DNA of 64,000 nt, taken from the NCBI GenBank assembly GCA_031406155.1, contig JANOGW010000003.1, positions 158,723 through 222,722 on the forward strand, read 5' to 3'. A program made the translations under genes and the position numbers. This stretch comes from JACMNW01 sp031406155 (lineage in GTDB: Bacteria; Pseudomonadota; Alphaproteobacteria; Rhodobacterales; Rhodobacteraceae). The first letter of the stretch is position 1; each line of letters opens with the position of its first letter. The notes under the pieces were generated by a model. The model ran no database searches and had not been told where the DNA came from. It saw only the letters and a program-made list of their open reading frames with translations. Shown one piece after another: positions 1 to 7,324 of this stretch.

Positions 1-1
1 G

Positions 2-547
2 CAACGGCAGGTTGGTATCACCTTCATTCTCGTCACGCATGATCAAGAAGAGGCGCTGGTCATGTCGGACCGGATTGCCGTGATGTTCGAGGGCGAGATT
101 GCGCAACTGGCCGATCCTGAAACGCTGTACCGGCGGCCAAATTCGAAGAAGGTCGCGGATTTCATTGGCACGATGAATTTCCTGCCCGCGAAGATATTGT
201 CGGAGATGAGCGGCAAGATCGAAGTCGAGGCTCAGGGGTTTGGCAAGGTCACGCTGGATACGGCCCAGGCATCGTCGCAGGTGGCGGACAATGGGGCGAT
301 GGTAGGCTTCCGGCCCGAGACGCTGACCATTCTGTTCGAAGGGCAAACGGCGGTCGATCGTGAAAGCACGGCGACGGTGGAAGAAGTCGTCTACTACGGT
401 GACATGACCTATTATGATGTCAAACTGGACGGCACAGAAAAGCCGATGCGCATTTCCATGCGAAACGTTTTCGGACGGCCGGTTCTTGATATCGGCACGC
501 GCACCAAGGTTGCCTGGTCGCCCGGTGCGTTGGTTCTGTTCAGGTAA
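2..547 (+). CDS. ABC transporter ATP-binding protein, C-terminal part (gene starts before the window)
   Basis: The reading frame is open from the first bases of the window, so only the last 181 residues are present. The visible start is the end of a nucleotide-binding domain: a hydrophobic strand followed by VTHDQEEAL, the switch (H-loop) region. A MSDRIAVMFEGEIAQL segment and a C-terminal regulatory TOBE-type domain (FRPETLTIL) follow. This layout is that of the ATPase of spermidine/putrescine or sugar importers (PotA/UgpC/MalK class). The ATPase energises uptake through permeases that should lie upstream, outside the window. The substrate cannot be told from this fragment. An internal ATG at position 62 would not give a functional ATPase. 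Confidence 0.85.
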   Translation, partial: QRQVGITFILVTHDQEEALVMSDRIAVMFEGEIAQLADPETLYRRPNSKKVADFIGTMNFLPAKILSEMSGKIEVEAQGFGKVTLDTAQASSQVADNGAMVGFRPETLTILFEGQTAVDRESTATVEEVVYYGDMTYYDVKLDGTEKPMRISMRNVFGRPVLDIGTRTKVAWSPGALVLFR

Positions 548-616
548 CGTACCAGGATTGCAGTCCAAGGCTTTGTTTTGGTTCCGCTTTAACAACTATC
601 GATCGCACAGCGCCAC

Positions 617-1234
617 TCACTGGTCATGCGGCAAAAGGCCCAGCCCACGTAGATAGATGCCGATGCCAGCCTCGAGCAAATCCTCGGGCGGGAAGGGCGA
701 TTTTGCGCCCGGTGCCCCGCGTGAGAACAATTCCACCACGCCGTGACTGAGCGCCCAGATATGGGCGGAAAACATCGAAGCAGGTGGGCGCTTTTCAGGC
801 GGAATATGTTCGGACAGCTTGGTTGCAGCGCGTTCCAGCACCTCGCGCGCCTTGGCAGCAACATGGGCGGTTTCTGGATGCGCGTTCAGGGAAAGCCCGG
901 ATTCGAACATCGCCTTGTAATGGCCGGGGTATTTGCGTGCAAAGGCAAGATAGGCCCGCCCCGTCGCCTCGAACGCCGCAAGAGCAGTCGGCTTTCCCTG
1001 GTTATAGGCAAACTCCATCAGCGCGGCGAAGATGTCGTAGCCCTGCCTTGCGGCCTCAGCGATCAAATCATCGCGCCCTGCGAAGTGGCGATAGACAGCG
1101 GCGGGTGTGACATCGGCGGTCTTGGCAGCTTCGGACAAGGTGAAACCTTGCGGGCCTTTCTCCTCGATCAGTGCAAGGGCCGCATCGACCAGGGCCTGGC
1201 GCAGATTGCCGTGATGATAGCCGCGTTTAGTCAT
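617..1234 (-). CDS. TetR/AcrR family transcriptional regulator
   Basis: A 205-residue protein with an N-terminal helix-turn-helix of TetR type. TLSEAAKTADVTPAAVYRHFAGRDDLI lies at about residues 30-55 and is preceded by the typical RQALVDAALALIEEKG helix. The C-terminal part (FARKYPGHYKAMFESGL) resembles the WHG/TetR_C ligand-binding domain. I start it at the ATG at 1234, not further upstream, because the HTH family begins about ten residues before the first helix. Its start overlaps the end of the polyphosphate kinase 2 gene by 8 bases, so the two are co-transcribed and probably coupled. It may repress its own operon through the palindrome upstream of ppk2. The ligand is unknown. Confidence 0.9.
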   Translation of the reverse strand: MTKRGYHHGNLRQALVDAALALIEEKGPQGFTLSEAAKTADVTPAAVYRHFAGRDDLIAEAARQGYDIFAALMEFAYNQGKPTALAAFEATGRAYLAFARKYPGHYKAMFESGLSLNAHPETAHVAAKAREVLERAATKLSEHIPPEKRPPASMFSAHIWALSHGVVELFSRGAPGAKSPFPPEDLLEAGIGIYLRGLGLLPHDQ

Positions 1235-2108
1235 CCGTTTTGTCAGACCACAAGTCCATTCCGCCACAGATAAGCGGATCAATCTTGCCAATGGCCTTTG
1301 AATCCTTGCCGACGTAGTCGACGGCATGCAGCACTGTCTGAAGTGCTGCGATCCGCGAGCGGCCCTTGTCGTCAGAACGGATGACTGTCCAAGGTGCCGC
1401 ATTGGTATCTGAACGGTGCAGGGTTTCTGAAATGGCGGCCGTGTAGGCATCCCATTTGCCCAGTCCGTCAATATCGATCGAGGACAGTTTCCACTGTTTC
1501 AGCGGGTCGCTCTCTCGGTCAAGAAACCGTTTCAACTGTGCCGCACGACCGACATTCAACCATAACTTGACCAGCGTAACGCCATCATCGACGAGCATCC
1601 TTTCAAAGCTTGGCACCTGCTCGAAGAACCGCTCGCGTTGATCCGGTGTGCAAAAGCTGAAGACATGTTCGACAATGCCGCGATTGTACCAACTGCGGTC
1701 GAACAGCACCATTTCGCCCGCAGCGGGCAACCAATCGATGTACCGCTGAAAATACCACTGTCCGGCCTCGCGGTCGGATGGTTTGGACAGTGCCACGATG
1801 CTTGCAACGCGCGGGTTCATGTTCTCGCGCATGCGTTCAATCGCACCGCCCTTGCCCGCCGCATCACGGCCTTCGAAGATCACGACAACGCGCTTGCCGG
1901 TGTTTTTCACATCCAGCTGCATCCGGACCAACTGCATTTGCAGGGCCTCCATATGCGCATCATACTCTTTGCCCTTGATCTCTTCGCGGTAGGGAAATGT
2001 GGTGGACAGGATGTCGTCCTTGTCGGCCTTTTCAATCGCTTTGCGGATGGCTTTGGGGGCATCTTCTTTGAAGTAGCGGCTGATTGCGCCGTCGAAGGGC
2101 AGGTCCAT
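1227..2108 (-). CDS. ppk2: Polyphosphate kinase 2 family protein
   Basis: A 293-residue PPK2. These cytosolic enzymes transfer phosphate between inorganic polyphosphate and nucleotides, mostly making NTP or NDP from polyphosphate. The Walker A motif GRDAAGKGG is at residues 80-88 after the FEG strand, and the Walker B/lid region MVLFDRSWYNRG contains the conserved Asp near residue 137. The single-domain length is the usual one for the short PPK2 class. It heads a two-gene operon with a TetR regulator, which is not the usual ppk1-ppx arrangement. The sequence does not settle whether GDP, ADP or AMP is preferred. Confidence 0.95.
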   Translation of the reverse strand: MDLPFDGAISRYFKEDAPKAIRKAIEKADKDDILSTTFPYREEIKGKEYDAHMEALQMQLVRMQLDVKNTGKRVVVIFEGRDAAGKGGAIERMRENMNPRVASIVALSKPSDREAGQWYFQRYIDWLPAAGEMVLFDRSWYNRGIVEHVFSFCTPDQRERFFEQVPSFERMLVDDGVTLVKLWLNVGRAAQLKRFLDRESDPLKQWKLSSIDIDGLGKWDAYTAAISETLHRSDTNAAPWTVIRSDDKGRSRIAALQTVLHAVDYVGKDSKAIGKIDPLICGGMDLWSDKTDD

Positions 2109-2169
2109 GGGGGGGCGTCCTTTGCGTGGGTTCTGTGGGCCGGGACTGCTGGTACGGTGCCGGTCTGCA

Positions 2170-2199
2170 ATATGTATGCCAGTGTTACATATACCGTAA
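2170..2199 (-). promoter_or_regulatory. Putative promoter with overlapping palindromic operator for ppk2-tetR
   Basis: Two inverted repeats overlap here. ATATGTA (2170-2176) pairs with TACATAT (2186-2192) across 9 bases, and TTAC (2185-2188) pairs with GTAA (2196-2199). Read on the minus strand, TTACGG (2199-2194) and TACATA (2176-2171) are 17 bases apart, the spacing of a sigma-70 promoter, although neither hexamer is a strong match. A dyad inside the promoter is typical for an autoregulating TetR protein. The assignment to the adjacent TetR is inference. Confidence 0.4.
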
Positions 2200-2212
2200 G
2201 TTCAAGACGCAC

Positions 2213-3181
2213 CTAGCGCAATTGTGCCCGAGTGGCCGCGCGGTCAATTGCGGCGATGACGGCGTCGGCGTGTGAATGGTGCGGCAAGTGACCGGCGCCA
2301 ATGACAATGGTCAAATTGGCGTTGGGCAGGATTTCAGACAGTGGGCGCGCGTGAACATTCGGCGGCACAGATATATCAAGGTCGCCATGCACCAGTTCGA
2401 TCGGCAGTGCGAGGCTTGCGTAGCGGGCCTGCATGGCGACCAGTTGATCGCGAAGGATGTCGACCTGTTTGCCGTTCGCCCGCAGGCTGGACCGGCGCAG
2501 AGTGAGGCCGGCGCCGACGAACTTCTGATAGCCGTCGGGCACAGTGGCGGGTGCAAAGATGCCTTCAAGGCTTTTCTCGAGGTATGCGTCGGTGACGAAA
2601 GCGGTAAGAAGGGGCACCGCGAGCGCTGCACCGACAGAGTTGCCAGTGACGCGGTACAGAATGTCTATTGTGCCCGGCCATGGCAAAGTTGGGGCTGAGA
2701 CCAGCACCAACGCGGCGGGCGGCAAGACGTCGGGGTGCAGGCCCCAGGAAATTGCGACGGCACCGCCAAAGCTTTGGCCCATCACAATCGGATTGGTGAC
2801 GCCAATCTGCTTGGCGGCGGCTTGCAGCAACAGGGCTTGGGCTGCAAGGCTGGCTTCGGAGTTGGGCAGCGGGTCGGAATAACCAAAACCGGGGCGGTCA
2901 AACACGATGACGCGGTAGTTTGGTGTTAGTTGATCGCGCAGCGCAAAGGTCATGTCGCGCAGGTTGCCCAAGGCCCCGTGGATCAGGATCAGATCGGGGC
3001 CACTGCCCGCGATTTCGTAGTGAACTTTGGTGCCGCCGACGCTGACGAATTGACCGGAGGCCGGGTAGGCCGCTTCGGCAGCAGCCTCGCGCGCCGAGGC
3101 GAGGTGATTTACATAAATGCCTGCGCCACCAAGCAAAGCGACGGCTGCAACGAGGCTAACTACCAATTTCGTTAAGGTCAT
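2213..3181 (-). CDS. Alpha/beta hydrolase with N-terminal membrane anchor or signal
   Basis: A 322-residue alpha/beta-hydrolase. Residues 5-22 form a hydrophobic stretch (LVVSLVAAVALLGGAGIYV), so the enzyme is probably anchored in the inner membrane or exported. The oxyanion HGALGN is at 69-74. The nucleophile elbow GQSFGG has Ser137. An acid lies in HGDLD (267 or 269), and the catalytic His298 is in GAGHLPHHS. The substrate is unknown. The start ATG at 3181 lies 26 bases inside the end of metA, so translation is probably coupled to it. A longer start at 3220 would put a hydrophilic extension in front of the anchor and is less likely. Confidence 0.85.
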   Translation of the reverse strand: MTLTKLVVSLVAAVALLGGAGIYVNHLASAREAAAEAAYPASGQFVSVGGTKVHYEIAGSGPDLILIHGALGNLRDMTFALRDQLTPNYRVIVFDRPGFGYSDPLPNSEASLAAQALLLQAAAKQIGVTNPIVMGQSFGGAVAISWGLHPDVLPPAALVLVSAPTLPWPGTIDILYRVTGNSVGAALAVPLLTAFVTDAYLEKSLEGIFAPATVPDGYQKFVGAGLTLRRSSLRANGKQVDILRDQLVAMQARYASLALPIELVHGDLDISVPPNVHARPLSEILPNANLTIVIGAGHLPHHSHADAVIAAIDRAATRAQLR

Positions 3182-4079
3182 AAGGTGTGGACTGATAAAT
3201 CTCGTTGATCCAATTACCATATAGAAGGTGGGCGTGGCTTCGCCACCGATTCAGGGGCGGCATCGCAGGATTGTCATTCGGATAGTAGTTGGAGGGCACG
3301 TTGATGGGTGTGCCAGCGGCGATGTCGCGGTCATATTCCAGCTTTAGCGTTTCGCTGTCATATTCAAAGTGGTTGAATATATAGAGCGCGCGGTGGCCCG
3401 GGTCTTCGACAAGGCAGGGGCCAACCTCGTCCGAGCCAAGCAGGGTGGTCAGGCCGGTGGCGGCGTCGATTTCATCAGCTTTCATTTCGGTCCAGCGCGA
3501 CACCGGGATGACGAAATCATCCGAAAAGCCGCGCAGGTAGGGTGATGTGGGGGCAAGATTCCGGTGCCGGAAACAGCCGAAAGCTTTCGCGGGCAGCATA
3601 TGTTTGGCGACGCCGTGGAAGTGGTTGATCATCGCCATGCCGCCCCAGCAGACGCCGAAGGTGGAATGGACGTGGGTCTGCGTCCAGCCCATGACCTGTG
3701 TGAGTTCACCCCAGTAAGTTACGTCGTCGAACGCAAGGTGTTCGATGGGCGCGCCGGTGATGATCAGGCCGTCGAATTTTTCACCGCTGGCCATCACGTC
3801 GGCAACCGGTCGGTAGAAAGTGGCCATATGTTCGGCGGCGGTGGTTTTGGTCTGGTGTTCGGTCATCCGGATAAGGTGCAGGTCGATCTGCAAGGGCGTG
3901 GCCCCGATCAGCCGCGCAAACTGGTTTTCGGTCTGTATCTTCTTTGGCATTAGGTTAAGCAGTGCGATTCGCAGTGGACGGATTTCTTGCGTGGCCGCAC
4001 GTTCCGGCGACATCACCATGACGCCTTCGCCCTTCAGGACGTCAAAGGCGGGCAGGGAGGTGGGCAGGGTAATGGGCAT
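3156..4079 (-). CDS. metA: Homoserine O-acyltransferase MetA, acetyl-CoA type
   Basis: A 307-residue MetA. It acylates L-homoserine as the first committed step of methionine synthesis in the cytoplasm. The catalytic nucleophile is Cys144 in FGVCWGG, and the His237/Glu239 pair lies in IFNHFEYD. At the position that sets donor choice the protein has Glu113 (TGAPIEHL). Family studies link Glu here to acetyl-CoA and Gly (as in the E. coli enzyme) to succinyl-CoA, so this should be homoserine O-acetyltransferase despite the common succinyltransferase name. Only 30 bases separate it from the upstream P-loop gene, leaving no room for a SAM-II riboswitch directly in front of it. Confidence 0.95.
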   Translation of the reverse strand: MPITLPTSLPAFDVLKGEGVMVMSPERAATQEIRPLRIALLNLMPKKIQTENQFARLIGATPLQIDLHLIRMTEHQTKTTAAEHMATFYRPVADVMASGEKFDGLIITGAPIEHLAFDDVTYWGELTQVMGWTQTHVHSTFGVCWGGMAMINHFHGVAKHMLPAKAFGCFRHRNLAPTSPYLRGFSDDFVIPVSRWTEMKADEIDAATGLTTLLGSDEVGPCLVEDPGHRALYIFNHFEYDSETLKLEYDRDIAAGTPINVPSNYYPNDNPAMPPLNRWRSHAHLLYGNWINEIYQSTPYDLNEIGS

Positions 4080-4109
4080 ATGCGTGATCCTGACGGCGGA
4101 ACGTGGTAT

Positions 4110-4982
4110 CTAGCGGCTGCTGGTGCGGCGATCAATGGCGTCGGCGATCAAGTCTTCGAAGTCTTGCGCGGATGCGACCCGGCGGACCTGTTCGGCGGTG
4201 ACGCTGATGCCCCAGTTTCTGGCCATGGCAGCGTAGCGGGGTTGGCGATGGGCGAGGGCGCGGGCGTAAGTCCATCGCACGAAGACGTCAGGATCGACTT
4301 GGTTGGGAGTAAGCGTGTCTTGGGCCAGGTAGTCGGCCCAAGCTCGATGCAGGAATTCGGGTTGGTAATACATCGGCTTTGGCGCGCGATCAAAGCGGGC
4401 GATCAGTTCGGCAGTGTGGGCGTTCGATCCTTCGATCCACACCAGCAGCATGTGTTTGGACAGGGTGGTGAGCACCGGATCGGCGGGATCATCGGGATCG
4501 ACCACCTCGCAGATCGACCCGCCACTGTCGCAGATGAAATGCGGGTAGCCATACAGGTCTTTGGCGCGCTGAATGAAGCGCGGGGTATCCAACAAGGCTG
4601 CCAGCTCGGCGTCGCGGTGCTGCGTCTGGCGGTGCAGATATTCGTCGAACGGCAGTCCGCCTTTGGCAGGATCACCCGGTTTTCCAAGATAGGTGGAAAG
4701 CGGAGCGAGATTGTCGAAGGTGATGTTCGACGTAATATAGACGGAGTCGGTCATCAGAAGATCGCGCAAAAGTGGTACTTTCATCGCCTCGCGCTTGAAG
4801 TTGTCGGCAATGTATTCGCCCATGTAGCGGGTGCCGATGCGATAATCGACGGAATAGTGAAACCACCCCCCCGCATCACGCAACTGATTGGCAAGGTGCG
4901 TCTTCCCAAGGCCGGACATGCCGAACAGCAGAACCCGTTTATTGGGCGAGGCGCGGAAATCCTTGCTGGAAATGGAAAGCAT
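4110..4982 (-). CDS. P-loop ATPase/kinase-like protein of unknown function
   Basis: A 290-residue protein with a clear Walker A motif, GMSGLGKT, at residues 21-28 after a beta strand (VLLFG). Downstream are DYRIGTRYMGEYI, an ICDSGGS segment that may be a Walker B-like region, and LVWIEGSN. It looks like a nucleoside-kinase-fold protein, but I do not recognise a characterised family. It is cotranscribed with metA and the alpha/beta hydrolase on the minus strand. A role in methionine metabolism is possible from position only. Confidence 0.75.
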   Translation of the reverse strand: MLSISSKDFRASPNKRVLLFGMSGLGKTHLANQLRDAGGWFHYSVDYRIGTRYMGEYIADNFKREAMKVPLLRDLLMTDSVYITSNITFDNLAPLSTYLGKPGDPAKGGLPFDEYLHRQTQHRDAELAALLDTPRFIQRAKDLYGYPHFICDSGGSICEVVDPDDPADPVLTTLSKHMLLVWIEGSNAHTAELIARFDRAPKPMYYQPEFLHRAWADYLAQDTLTPNQVDPDVFVRWTYARALAHRQPRYAAMARNWGISVTAEQVRRVASAQDFEDLIADAIDRRTSSR

Positions 4983-5091
4983 TCTGCACCCCTTGATTGG
5001 CCAGGTCGTTGGTAACGGGGCAACAGTCGGAATTCACCACAAAACTGCTGTGCGGCGGATCGCGGTACGGCGCTGTGTCGTGCAGGCAATG

Positions 5092-5116
5092 AAAAACCCC
5101 GCACAGTGGCGGGGTT
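5092..5116 (-). terminator. Rho-independent terminator of the FadL-type gene
   Basis: The 8-base arms 5095-5102 and 5109-5116 are perfect complements around a 6-base loop. On the minus strand the stem runs into a T tract (complement of the A run 5092-5096). It lies 27 bases after the stop of the porin gene. Confidence 0.85.
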
Positions 5117-5142
5117 GATCGGGTCATCCAACCAGATTGGCG

Positions 5143-6264
5143 TCAGAAACTGAAGCCGACCTTGATGCCGATGCCGAATGCATCGTTGTCAACGAAGTTG
5201 GCACGGGCCACATCCGGGGTGCCAGTTTCGGGCTGCGCGTCACCAAGGCGGGTGTAGTTGATGCCCGCGGTGATCTTCATGTTGTCCTTGGTATAGATGC
5301 CCGCAAGCGACGCGCCAAAGCGGCCATCGGTGGGGGCCAGCGGCGATGGCAACGGGTCGGTCGAATCCTCGTAGGTCAACGAGAATGCACCCGACCAGGT
5401 GTCATTGAATTTGCGCCCGACGCCGAGGGTGTAGGTGGTGGTATCCTCGATCTCAATCAGGCTGGCGCCGCCGGTAGCGCCGCCAAAGGCGGCTGGCGTC
5501 AGCACCAACTGCGACCAGTCAACCCAGCGGATCTGACCGAAAATCAGCGTGTTGGCAGCGATGCCGGTCTGGAAATCAAGGTTTACCGATTGCGGCGTCT
5601 TGACCTCGGTGACGCTGCTACCGATCAGCGTGGCGCCGAACCGTTCGGCAGAATCAAATTCATGTTCGACCGCGGAGTTGTAGGTAAGCGCGACCCGCAG
5701 CGCGATTTCTGGCTTTTCATAAGCCACACCAACGACATAGCCAAGGCCTGTGTCATCGTCGAGGGTAACGTTATAGCCGTTCAATGGACCGTAAGCGGCG
5801 CCTTGCAGGCGGATGAAGGCATCGGACCGCTGAGCACGCAGGCCGCCATGCACCGAGATTGCATCGTTGAACTTGTAGCGCAACAAACCGGTGACCGCAG
5901 TTGCCTTTGCGGACGCTTGGGTATTGCCAAGGTTGAACGAGCTTGTTCCGTAAAGAATGTCAGCGCCGAAAGGCCGGTCGACATTCAACGCGAATGACAA
6001 CTTTTCGTTAAGATCATACTTGTAACTGAAACCGACCAGACTGAAGTCACCGGCGACGCCACCAGATTGACTGCCGCCGGGAAATGGGCCTAGCGGCAGG
6101 TCCGTACCAGAGACCTGAGGCTCAACATAGCCGAACGAAAATTCCAGATAGCGGCCCTTCTCGAACAACGCGCCGTTGCTTTGACCTGACCGGTCAATCC
6201 CGCCGGCGGTCGCACTGCCGGCGCACAATGCCACGAGGCCTGCGCTGCACAAATACTGCTTCAT
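5143..6264 (-). CDS. OmpP1/FadL family outer membrane transport protein
   Basis: A 373-residue protein with a signal peptide (MKQYLCSAGLVALCAGSATA) and a beta-rich body of alternating polar and hydrophobic residues. It ends in FGIGIKVGFSF, the terminal aromatic beta-strand signature of outer membrane barrels. FadL-type porins move hydrophobic compounds such as fatty acids and aromatics across the outer membrane. I start it at 6264, where the signal peptide begins. The longer frame to 6351 adds a charged segment that would destroy the signal. It is divergent from the TRAP operon, and a terminator follows. Confidence 0.88.
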   Translation of the reverse strand: MKQYLCSAGLVALCAGSATAGGIDRSGQSNGALFEKGRYLEFSFGYVEPQVSGTDLPLGPFPGGSQSGGVAGDFSLVGFSYKYDLNEKLSFALNVDRPFGADILYGTSSFNLGNTQASAKATAVTGLLRYKFNDAISVHGGLRAQRSDAFIRLQGAAYGPLNGYNVTLDDDTGLGYVVGVAYEKPEIALRVALTYNSAVEHEFDSAERFGATLIGSSVTEVKTPQSVNLDFQTGIAANTLIFGQIRWVDWSQLVLTPAAFGGATGGASLIEIEDTTTYTLGVGRKFNDTWSGAFSLTYEDSTDPLPSPLAPTDGRFGASLAGIYTKDNMKITAGINYTRLGDAQPETGTPDVARANFVDNDAFGIGIKVGFSF

Positions 6265-6364
6265 ATTTTTCGTCCCCAATCGCACCACAGTTTTTCTTAA
6301 ATTTACATTAAGACCGGATGACGAATCGGTCAATAAATGACGCCACGTCACGAAATCGTGCTAT

Positions 6365-6402
6365 ACTTTTGTGACATCTGGGTCGGACTTTTGTGACATC
6401 TG
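6365..6402. repeat. Perfect 16-bp direct repeat, 22-bp period
   Basis: ACTTTTGTGACATCTG occurs at 6365-6380 and again at 6387-6402. The 22-base period is about two helical turns, so a bound protein would sit on one face of the DNA. The word TTTGTGACA recurs at 6585-6593. A binding site for a regulator of the porin gene or the TRAP operon is plausible but inferred. Confidence 0.5.
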
Positions 6403-6594
6403 AGCCAGCTATGTCTGCGAAACAGCCTGCAGACACAATATCTGGCAAGTTCAGCAATTACCCCTCATCGGTCCGGGTCCGATCCCGCAATCTCGCAATG
6501 CTTGTGGAAATACGGGCGTTGTGGCGCAGACCCACATGTGTTCTGGCAAGAGTGCGGCGTCGTTGATTGATCTGCGGATGTCGCTTTGTGACAA

Positions 6595-6615
6595 TTGGTA
6601 AAACAAATTTACCAA
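6595..6615. promoter_or_regulatory. Operator-like perfect palindrome upstream of the TRAP operon
   Basis: TTGGTAAA (6595-6602) and TTTACCAA (6608-6615) are perfect inverted arms around ACAAA. The TTGGT...ACCAA form is typical of operators for FadR-type GntR regulators, which often control TRAP operons for organic acids. It lies about 70-160 bases before the possible dctQ starts. No GntR gene is present in the window, so the regulator would be encoded elsewhere. Confidence 0.5.
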
Positions 6616-6681
6616 ATGACTGGATGCGCGTCATCAAGTCTGCTAGACACGAGTGATTGATGAGGTGCGCACAGAATAGCC

Positions 6682-7299
6682 TTGTTTCTTGTGCCCAAGC
6701 CTCTACCTAGGGATGCAGGCCGCGTCAGATGGCCGCAAACAAAAGTCGGGAGGTCGACTCTGGAAGCTCTCATAAACGTGTCCGGTCTTATTGACCGGAT
6801 CAATCGTTATTTTGCAGTCGTCGCGGCAGTGCTTGTTCTGCTGAGTTGCCTGATCAGCGCCGGAAATGCAGCCTCGCGCTATGCACTCAGCATCAGTTCC
6901 AACGCCTGGCTTGAAATTCAGTGGCAAATGTTCTCGGGCATATTCCTGTTGGGAGCGCCCTATGTGCTGAAGCTGAACGAACATGTGCGGGTCGATATCA
7001 TTTACGGCGGGCGGTCGGACCGGACCAAGCTGTGGATCGATGTCTTCGGCATCATCTTCTTTCTGTTCCCTGCGACGGCGATGATGGCTTACATGGGCTA
7101 CGGGTTCTTTGAGACCAGCTTTGTGCGGGGTGAGATGTCGTCGAATGCGGGTGGTTTGCCGCTATGGCCGGTCAAGGCAATCCTTCCGTTGGGGTTCGCG
7201 CTGTTGTTCCTGCAAGGCATATCCGAGTTGATAAAGCGGATCGCCGCGCTGCAGGGCGACGAACGGATGGCCGTCAGCTACGAAAAGCCGCTCCAATGA
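6682..7299 (+). CDS. dctQ: TRAP transporter small permease (DctQ)
   Basis: Small membrane subunit of a TRAP transporter, with four hydrophobic helices (VVAAVLVLLSCLISAGN, WQMFSGIFLLGAPYVL, IDVFGIIFFLFPATAMMAYMGY, ILPLGFALLFLQGI) and the usual EIQW and EHVRVD motifs. It pairs with DctM to use a sodium gradient for solute uptake. The start is uncertain. The frame opens with TTG at 6682, but the only good ribosome-binding sequence (GGGAGGT at 6748-6754) points to a CTG at 6760, which would give MEALINVSGLIDRIN, a typical family N-terminus. GTG at 6778 is another option. Confidence 0.88.
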   Translation: MFLVPKPLPRDAGRVRWPQTKVGRSTLEALINVSGLIDRINRYFAVVAAVLVLLSCLISAGNAASRYALSISSNAWLEIQWQMFSGIFLLGAPYVLKLNEHVRVDIIYGGRSDRTKLWIDVFGIIFFLFPATAMMAYMGYGFFETSFVRGEMSSNAGGLPLWPVKAILPLGFALLFLQGISELIKRIAALQGDERMAVSYEKPLQ

Positions 7300-7324
7300 C
7301 ATCCCGCAGAACCGAGGTCGCATA

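Larger units (their letters stand above)
6265..6681. promoter_or_regulatory. Regulatory gap between the porin and the TRAP operon
   Basis: There is no credible gene in these 417 bases. It should hold divergent promoters for the FadL-type gene and dctQ. A perfect 16-base direct repeat, a palindrome and a third TTTGTGACA word (6585-6593) are described separately. The rest shows nothing I can name. Confidence 0.6.

Noticed and set aside
4080..4109. SAM-II riboswitch in front of metA
   Set aside because: Only 30 bases lie between the P-loop gene and metA, too short for the pseudoknot; nothing similar is seen.
3987..5015. A 342-residue plus-strand frame over the P-loop gene
   Set aside because: Antisense to a gene with a clean Walker motif; no motif of its own.
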